Of a DNA stretch of 10,259 nt, positions 5,870-10,259 are shown piece by piece. Within the stretch, counting starts at the first letter, position 1, and every line of letters begins with the position of its first letter. A model generated the notes under the pieces. It was given only the letters and a program-made list of their open reading frames with translations. It was not told the DNA's origin and did no database searches. The position numbers were made by a program, and so were the translations under genes. Source of the DNA: Desulfuromonadaceae bacterium GWC2_58_13 (lineage in GTDB: Bacteria > Desulfobacterota > Desulfuromonadia > Desulfuromonadales > Trichloromonadaceae); the NCBI GenBank assembly GCA_001825565.1, contig MHXM01000184.1, positions 1-10,259 on the forward strand. Direction: 5' to 3'.

Positions 5870-5881
5870 GTCATTCATGAC
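5870..5881. promoter_or_regulatory. Palindrome over the TetR2 start codon
   Basis: GTCAT-TC-ATGAC is a perfect 5-bp inverted repeat that includes the ATG of TetR regulator 2 (5877). Its 9-base word GTCATTCAT recurs in the opposite orientation at 6468-6476, inside the predicted promoter of the efflux adaptor gene. The shared word suggests one regulator may contact both. The site is short, so chance is possible. Confidence 0.35.
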
Positions 5882-6449
5882 CACAACCGACAAACGGCGT
5901 GAAATTTTACATTCGGCATTGAAACTGATCGCGCTGAACGGTTTTCAAGGGGCGCCTACGGCCCTGATCGCTTCGCGGGCCAATGTCGGCGCCGGGACCA
6001 TCTACTGCTATTTCGAAAGCAAGGATGTCTTGATCCAGACGCTTTACGAAGAGCTGGAGATTCGCATGCTGGCGGCGCTCACGAAGGGCTATCCCGGCAC
6101 CCAGCCGCTCCGGGAGCGCTTTATCCATGTCGGCAAATCATTCGTGCGGTATTGCCTGGCGGTTCCCATGGACTTCCGTTTTCTGGAGCAGTTTCACAAT
6201 TCGCCCCATGGCGCGGCTTATCGGCGCGACCGTATTCTCGGCGGCAAGGATCAGGACATTATCCACGAACTTTTCGAAAAGGCGCAAAAAGAGCAACTCA
6301 TCAAGGATCTGCCCAAAATGATTCTCATGAATCTGTTTTTTGGCCCCTTGCTTTGTGTCGTGCGCGACCACGTCCTCGGCTTTGCCACGTTGGATGAGCC
6401 GACCATCGACCGCACCGTGGATGCCTGCTGGGACGCCATCAGGCGTTGA
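5877..6449 (+). CDS. TetR-family transcriptional regulator 2
   Basis: This 190-residue TetR-family regulator has the DNA-binding domain at the N-terminus: TDKRREILHSALKLIALNGF (4-23), then TALIASRANVGAGTIYCYFE (28-47). A helical C-terminal domain contains MNLFFGPLLCVVRDHVLG (151-168) and ends in VDACWDAIRR (181-190). It aligns end to end with TetR regulator 1, sharing TDKR near the start, TALIA-RA-V--GT in the HTH, -IKD-P in the middle and -ACWD--(K/R)R at the end, so the pair probably arose by duplication. GGAG lies 10 bases upstream of the ATG. It sits 32 bases after the CNB-like gene and 100 bases before the efflux adaptor gene. It is a likely local repressor of the RND operon; the ligand-binding region differs from TetR1, so it may sense another compound. 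Confidence 0.93.
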   Translation: MTTTDKRREILHSALKLIALNGFQGAPTALIASRANVGAGTIYCYFESKDVLIQTLYEELEIRMLAALTKGYPGTQPLRERFIHVGKSFVRYCLAVPMDFRFLEQFHNSPHGAAYRRDRILGGKDQDIIHELFEKAQKEQLIKDLPKMILMNLFFGPLLCVVRDHVLGFATLDEPTIDRTVDACWDAIRR

Positions 6450-6460
6450 ACGCTATTTAG

Positions 6461-6489
6461 TTGATTAATGAATGACCCGTTTATTGAAT
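6461..6489 (+). promoter_or_regulatory. Predicted promoter of the RND efflux operon with an operator-like spacer
   Basis: TTGATT (6461-6466) and TTGAAT (6484-6489) are separated by 17 bases and each match the sigma70 hexamers at 4 of 6 positions. The spacer contains ATGAATGAC (6468-6476), the reverse complement of the word at 5870-5878 over the TetR2 start. Transcription would start near 6496, about 54 bases before the adaptor ATG. The region is the only A/T-rich stretch between the two genes. Confidence 0.5.
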
Positions 6490-6503
6490 TCACCCGCCAC
6501 CGT

Positions 6504-6517
6504 CCGGACCAATCCGG
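6504..6517 (+). promoter_or_regulatory. Hairpin in the adaptor leader
   Basis: CCGGA (6504-6508) and TCCGG (6513-6517) are perfect inverted arms around CCAA. A competing pairing is CCGCC (6494-6498) with GGCGG (6516-6520). Both lie in the leader of the efflux adaptor message, upstream of its GAGG ribosome-binding site at 6541-6544. They may influence translation or serve as a DNA site; nothing further can be read from the sequence. Confidence 0.3.
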
Positions 6518-6549
6518 CGGGGAGGCAAATTTCCAGGACAGAGGATCGC

Positions 6550-7743
6550 ATGAAAACCAAGCTGAGAATCGGATTGCCGGCCGCGGGGTTGTTCGCCCTG
6601 CTTTTCGTCTTAAGCGGTTGCGACAAAAAAACCGACGCCACGGCGGCTCCCGCCCCCCCGCCGGAAGTCGGGGTGGTCGAGGTGCAGGCGCAGCCGGTTC
6701 AATTGACCACGGAACTATCGGGCCGGACCTCGGCTCACCTGATTGCCGAAGTCCGGCCCCAGGTGAGCGGAATCATCCAGCAGCGCCTTTTCACCGAAGG
6801 TTCCGACGTGAAAGCCGGAGCGGTGCTCTATCGGATCGACCCGGCAACCTATCAGGCCGCCTACGACAGTGCCAAGGCGGCCCTGTCCAAAGCCGAAGCC
6901 AATCTCATGCCGTACCGGCTTAAAGAGGAGCGCTACCGCGACCTGGTGAAGATCAACGCCGTCAGCCAGCAGGACTACGACGACGTCATTGCTTCCCTCG
7001 GGCAGGCCGAGGCCGATATCGAGGGGGCCAAAGCTGCCGTGCAGAGCGCCCGCATCAACCTCGATTACACCTGCGTGAAGGCACCGATCTCCGGCCGCAT
7101 CGGTCGCTCGGCGGTGACCACCGGAGCCCTGGTTACGGCCAGCCAGGCCGATCCCCTGGCCACCATCCAGCAGCTCGACCCGGTCTACGTCGACGTCACC
7201 CAGTCGACCTCCGAGCTGCTGCGCCTGAAGCGGAACCTCGCCAGTGGTCTGGTGACAAACGCCGAATCGCAACAGGCCGCGGTCAAGCTGATTCTGGAAG
7301 ATGGAACGCCCTACCCCCATTCAGGGACCATGAAATTCTCCGAGGTCACCGTCAACCAGAGCACCGGCTCGGTCACTTTGCGCACGCTCTTTCCCAACCC
7401 CGACCTCCTGCTGCTGCCGGGGATGTTCGTCAGCGCCGTGGTCGAAGAAGGAGTGAACGAGCTGGGCATCATGGTGCCGCAACGAGGGGTCTCCCGCGAT
7501 ACCTCAGGCAACGCGACCGCGTTGGTGGTCGGAGCCGACGACAAGGTCGAACCGCGCACCTTGAAGGTGGCCCGTGCCATTGGCGACCAATGGCTGGTCA
7601 GCGAAGGGTTGCAGCCGGGCGACCGTTTGATCGTGGAGGGCCTGCAACGAGCCCGTCCCGGGGCCACGGTGAAACCCGTCCCCTTCGACGAGGGTTCCGG
7701 AATGGTCGCCGTCGCCCCCCGGGCTGCGGTCGCGAAAAAATGA
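6550..7743 (+). CDS. RND efflux periplasmic adaptor lipoprotein (AcrA/MexA type)
   Basis: This 397-residue membrane-fusion protein links an RND pump to an outer-membrane channel. The N-terminus is a lipoprotein signal: positive MKTKLR, a hydrophobic core, then LSGC (21-24) with Cys24 as the lipidation site. A proline/alanine-rich linker follows. The lipoyl half-motifs are VRPQVSGIIQQRLFTEGSDV (68-87) and VKAPISGRIGRS (176-187). They flank a helical hairpin at about 100-170 that includes RYRDLVKINAVSQQDYDD (128-145). The beta-barrel domain spans about 210-300, including LLLLPGMFVSAVVEE (286-300), and the membrane-proximal domain follows to the end. Length and order match AcrA and MexA. The chosen ATG has GAGG 5 bases upstream and makes the lipobox fall at the right place; an in-frame ATG at 6472 would bury the signal peptide. 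The pump gene follows after 126 bases, and the substrate range cannot be read from sequence. Confidence 0.95.
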   Translation: MKTKLRIGLPAAGLFALLFVLSGCDKKTDATAAPAPPPEVGVVEVQAQPVQLTTELSGRTSAHLIAEVRPQVSGIIQQRLFTEGSDVKAGAVLYRIDPATYQAAYDSAKAALSKAEANLMPYRLKEERYRDLVKINAVSQQDYDDVIASLGQAEADIEGAKAAVQSARINLDYTCVKAPISGRIGRSAVTTGALVTASQADPLATIQQLDPVYVDVTQSTSELLRLKRNLASGLVTNAESQQAAVKLILEDGTPYPHSGTMKFSEVTVNQSTGSVTLRTLFPNPDLLLLPGMFVSAVVEEGVNELGIMVPQRGVSRDTSGNATALVVGADDKVEPRTLKVARAIGDQWLVSEGLQPGDRLIVEGLQRARPGATVKPVPFDEGSGMVAVAPRAAVAKK

Positions 7744-7750
7744 CCCCCTG

Positions 7751-7773
7751 CCCGCTCCTGAATCAGGCGCGGG
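7751..7773 (+). terminator. Hairpin just after the adaptor stop codon
   Basis: CCCGC (7751-7755) pairs with GCGGG (7769-7773), and after one mismatch CCTG (7757-7760) pairs with CAGG (7764-7767) around AAT. The stem begins 8 bases after the adaptor stop. No T tract follows, so it looks more like a 3'-end or processing hairpin than a full terminator. It could partly separate adaptor and pump expression. Confidence 0.4.
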
Positions 7774-7794
7774 TAAAAGCCAGATTTTCTGATG

Positions 7795-7838
7795 CACCCC
7801 TACTCCCCCTCCTTGCTAAGGAGGGGGCCAGGGGGGTG
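7795..7838. repeat. REP-like G/C palindrome between adaptor and pump genes
   Basis: CCCCCTCCTT (7805-7814) and AAGGAGGGGG (7818-7827) are perfect 10-bp inverted arms around GCT. An outer pair, CACCCC (7795-7800) with GGGGTG (7833-7838), extends the symmetry. A short T run (7840-7843) follows. Elements of this composition, with a CTCCTT/AAGGAG core, are scattered through intergenic regions of many bacterial genomes as REP-type repeats. In an operon such a stem can attenuate transcription or stabilise the upstream message. A single copy in this window cannot prove that it is a dispersed repeat. Confidence 0.6.
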
Positions 7839-7869
7839 ATTTTAAACTGACACGTAAGGAGCTTCCTCC

Positions 7870-10259
7870 ATGCCCCGGTTTTTCATCAACCGCCCGATCT
7901 TCGCCTGGGTCATCGCCATCATGGTCATGCTGGCCGGCCTGCTGGCGATCAAAACCCTGCCGGTCTCCCAATATCCGCCGATCGCGCCGCCGCAGATCAG
8001 CATCAACGCCACCTACCCGGGAGCCTCGGCCCAGACCGTTCAGAATACGGTCACCCAGGTCATCGAGCAGAAGTTGAACGGCATCGACAACCTGATCTAT
8101 ATGTCGTCCACCAGCGACTCGTCCGGCGCCGTCTCCATCAACCTGACCTTCAAGGCCGGTACCGACCCCAACATCGCCCAGGTGCAGGTGCAGAACAAGC
8201 TGCAACTGGCGACGCCGCTGCTGCCGCAGATCGTGCAGCGACAGGGAATTCAAGTCGTCAAATCGACCCGGAACTTCCTGCTGATCATCGGCCTGGTATC
8301 GGAAGATGGATCCAGGGACCGCAATGCCCTGACCGACTACATGGTCTCCAATGTCCAGGATATCATCAGCCGGGTCGAAGGGGTCGGGGAGCTGCAGTTG
8401 TTCGGCACCCAGAACGCCATGCGCATCTGGCTGAACCCGATCAAGCTGAATAACTTTCACCTGACCACCGAGGACGTGACCGCGGCGGTGCAGGCCCAGA
8501 ACGCCCAGGTCTCCGCCGGCCAGTTCGGCGCCAACCCCGCCGAGAAGGGGCAGCAGCTCAACGCCACCATCACCGCCCGAACCCTGCTTCAGACCACCGA
8601 ACAGTTCGACAACATCATTCTGCGCACCAACGGTGACGGTTCCACGGTCCGTCTCAAGGATGTCGCCGAAACCAGGGTGGGAACGGAAAACTACAGTATC
8701 CAGGCCCGTTACAAGGGCAAACCGATTGGCGGCATGGCGATCCGGCTGGCTGCCGGCGCCAACGCTCTGGATACCGGGAACCGGGTCAAGGCCAAGATGG
8801 CCGATCTGGAAAAATACTTCCCGGCCGGCATGAAGGTGGTCTACCCCTACGACACCACCCCTTTCATCAAGATCTCCATCGAAGAGGTGGTCCGCACCCT
8901 GCTTGAGGCAGTGGTCCTGGTCTTTCTCATCATGTTCCTGTTCCTGCAGAACTTCCGCGCCACCCTGATCCCCACCATCGCGGTACCGGTGGTGCTGCTC
9001 GGGACCATGGGAGTTCTGTCCGTCGCCGGTTTTTCCATCAACACCCTGACCATGTTCGCTCTGGTCATCGTCATCGGCCTGCTGGTGGACGACGCCATCG
9101 TCGTGGTCGAGAACGTCGAGCGGATCATGTCCGAGGAGGGGCTGTCGCCACACGACGCCACCATCAAGTCGATGGGACAGATCACCAGCGCCCTGTGGGG
9201 CATCGCCACCGTGCTGACGGCGGTCTTTCTGCCGATGGCCTTCTTCGGCGGCTCCACCGGGGTCATCTACCGGCAGTTCTCCATCACCATCATCTCGGCC
9301 ATGATCCTCTCGGTGATGGTGGCAATGATCCTGACTCCGGCCCTGTGCGCCACCCTGCTCAAACCGATCGAAAAGGGGCACGAGGTTGGCGAGTGCGGCT
9401 GGTTCTGCCATTTCTTCCGCTGGTTCAACAAGTGGTTCGACCGCGCGAGGCATCAGTACGAAAGGATCGTCGGTCGCTCCTTCGGCAAACCGATCCGTTA
9501 TCTTCTGGTGTATGGCGCCATCGTCGCGGCCATGGTGTTCTTCTTCCTGCGTCTGCCCACCGCCTTTTTGCCCGATGAGGACCAGGGCTTCATTATCTGC
9601 CAGATCCAACTGCCGGCCGGTGCCACCGAGGAGCGGACCATCAAGGTGATCGAACAGGTCGAAAAACATTTCATGGAGGACGAGACCAAAACCGTTGAGG
9701 CCATCATCACGGTGGCGGGTTTCAGCTTTGCCGGACGCGGCCAGAACATGGGATTGGCCTTCGTCAAGCTCAAGGACTGGAGCCTGCGCCCAACGCCTGA
9801 CCTCAAGTCGCCGGCGGTTGCCGGCCGGGCCATGCAGGCCTTCTCAACGATTCGCGACGGCATGGCCTTTGCCTTCTCGCCGCCGGCGGTCATCGAGCTG
9901 GGAACCGCCAACGGCTTCGACTTTCAGTTGCAGGATCGAGCCGGACTGGGCCACGACAAGCTGATGGAAGCCCGCAATCAGCTCCTCGGCATGGCCATGA
10001 AAAATCCCAAACTGGTAGCGGTCCGGCCCAACGGTCAGGACGACTCGCCCGAGTTCAAACTCGATATCGACGACGTGCGGGCCGGTTCCCTCGGCCTTTC
10101 GCTGGCCGACATCAACAGCGTGCTCAGCACCGCCTGGGGAAGTTCCTACATCAACGACTTCATCCAGAACGGCCGGGTCAAGAAGGTCTACCTGCAGGCC
10201 GACGCCAAGTACCGCATGCTGCCGGAGGACATCGACAAGTGGTACGTGCGTAACGACAA
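7870..10259 (+). CDS. RND multidrug efflux pump, HAE1/AcrB type (5' part, runs off the right edge)
   Basis: The reading frame is open from the ATG at 7870 to the window edge, covering 796 complete codons of an expected 1030-1060. AAGGAG (7856-7861) lies 8 bases upstream. It encodes a proton-driven inner-membrane transporter that forms trimers and exports drugs or toxic compounds through the adaptor and a TolC-type channel. The start MPRFFINRPIFAWVIAI is the typical first helix. SQYPPIAPPQISINATYPGA lies near residues 35-54, and LVDDAIVVVENVER places the proton-relay aspartates at 407 and 408, the same numbers as in E. coli AcrB. FSFAGRGQN (618-626) matches the AcrB switch loop. The large periplasmic loop after the first helix and the second after helix 7 are present. 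The relay lysine near 940 lies beyond the window. An antisense frame overlapping this region is a shadow. Confidence 0.96.
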   Translation, partial: MPRFFINRPIFAWVIAIMVMLAGLLAIKTLPVSQYPPIAPPQISINATYPGASAQTVQNTVTQVIEQKLNGIDNLIYMSSTSDSSGAVSINLTFKAGTDPNIAQVQVQNKLQLATPLLPQIVQRQGIQVVKSTRNFLLIIGLVSEDGSRDRNALTDYMVSNVQDIISRVEGVGELQLFGTQNAMRIWLNPIKLNNFHLTTEDVTAAVQAQNAQVSAGQFGANPAEKGQQLNATITARTLLQTTEQFDNIILRTNGDGSTVRLKDVAETRVGTENYSIQARYKGKPIGGMAIRLAAGANALDTGNRVKAKMADLEKYFPAGMKVVYPYDTTPFIKISIEEVVRTLLEAVVLVFLIMFLFLQNFRATLIPTIAVPVVLLGTMGVLSVAGFSINTLTMFALVIVIGLLVDDAIVVVENVERIMSEEGLSPHDATIKSMGQITSALWGIATVLTAVFLPMAFFGGSTGVIYRQFSITIISAMILSVMVAMILTPALCATLLKPIEKGHEVGECGWFCHFFRWFNKWFDRARHQYERIVGRSFGKPIRYLLVYGAIVAAMVFFFLRLPTAFLPDEDQGFIICQIQLPAGATEERTIKVIEQVEKHFMEDETKTVEAIITVAGFSFAGRGQNMGLAFVKLKDWSLRPTPDLKSPAVAGRAMQAFSTIRDGMAFAFSPPAVIELGTANGFDFQLQDRAGLGHDKLMEARNQLLGMAMKNPKLVAVRPNGQDDSPEFKLDIDDVRAGSLGLSLADINSVLSTAWGSSYINDFIQNGRVKKVYLQADAKYRMLPEDIDKWYVRND

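Noticed and set aside
6472..6549. N-terminal extension of the adaptor to an ATG at 6472
   Set aside because: It would place 26 residues before a typical lipoprotein signal peptide, and the ATG lies inside the predicted promoter spacer.
7816..9669. A 617-codon open frame on the minus strand
   Set aside because: Its translation is Asp/Gly/His/Gln-rich low complexity and is the antisense shadow of the RND pump gene, which has clear AcrB motifs on the plus strand.
1..10259. CRISPR array, tRNA, rRNA, insertion sequence or phage genes
   Set aside because: No regularly spaced repeats, no tRNA-like cloverleaf, no rRNA sequence and no transposase, integrase or phage structural gene was seen on either strand.

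Overview
The window is GC-rich bacterial chromosomal DNA from a Gram-negative organism: it carries an RND inner-membrane pump and a lipoprotein periplasmic adaptor, which only make sense with an outer membrane. Gene content and style (CBS-domain CLC protein, antiporter fused to an EIIA domain, TetR regulators with an RND pump, G/C-rich intergenic hairpins) would fit a Desulfuromonas/Geobacter-like group, but that placement is an impression and was not tested.

Layout. (1) Positions 1-626, minus strand: the N-terminal 208 residues of a conserved-looking soluble protein of unknown function, cut by the window edge. (2) 627-847: a gene-free stretch with several hairpins. (3) 848-2698, minus strand: a CLC-type anion channel or transporter with two C-terminal CBS domains. 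(4) 2699-3009: a divergent control region. On its plus-strand side it holds a likely promoter followed by a nested, riboswitch-like fold (2904-2986) ending in a T tract just before the next gene. (5) 3010-4701, plus strand: a CPA2-type cation:proton antiporter with a C-terminal PTS EIIA-like domain that keeps its phospho-histidine. (6) 4727-6449: a regulatory block made of TetR regulator 1, a cyclic-nucleotide-binding-like protein with no DNA-binding domain, and TetR regulator 2. It follows a strong sigma70-like promoter that carries two different palindromes. (7) 6461-10259: an RND efflux operon with its own predicted promoter, an AcrA-type adaptor lipoprotein, a spacer with two hairpins (one a REP-like G/C palindrome), and an AcrB-type pump cut by the right edge after about 797 codons.

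The left half handles inorganic ions: anion transport and cation/proton exchange are divergently transcribed and could be co-controlled in pH or osmotic balance. The right half is a self-contained multidrug-efflux locus. Its regulators are encoded upstream, operator-like repeats lie at their promoter and near their start codons, and the adaptor and pump follow in the same direction. An outer-membrane TolC-like gene is not in the window but could lie beyond the right edge.

The observations most worth following are the structured leader before the antiporter, the TetR / HTH-less CNB protein / TetR trio with its repeated operator-like sites, and the CLC protein's non-canonical selectivity and proton-path residues.
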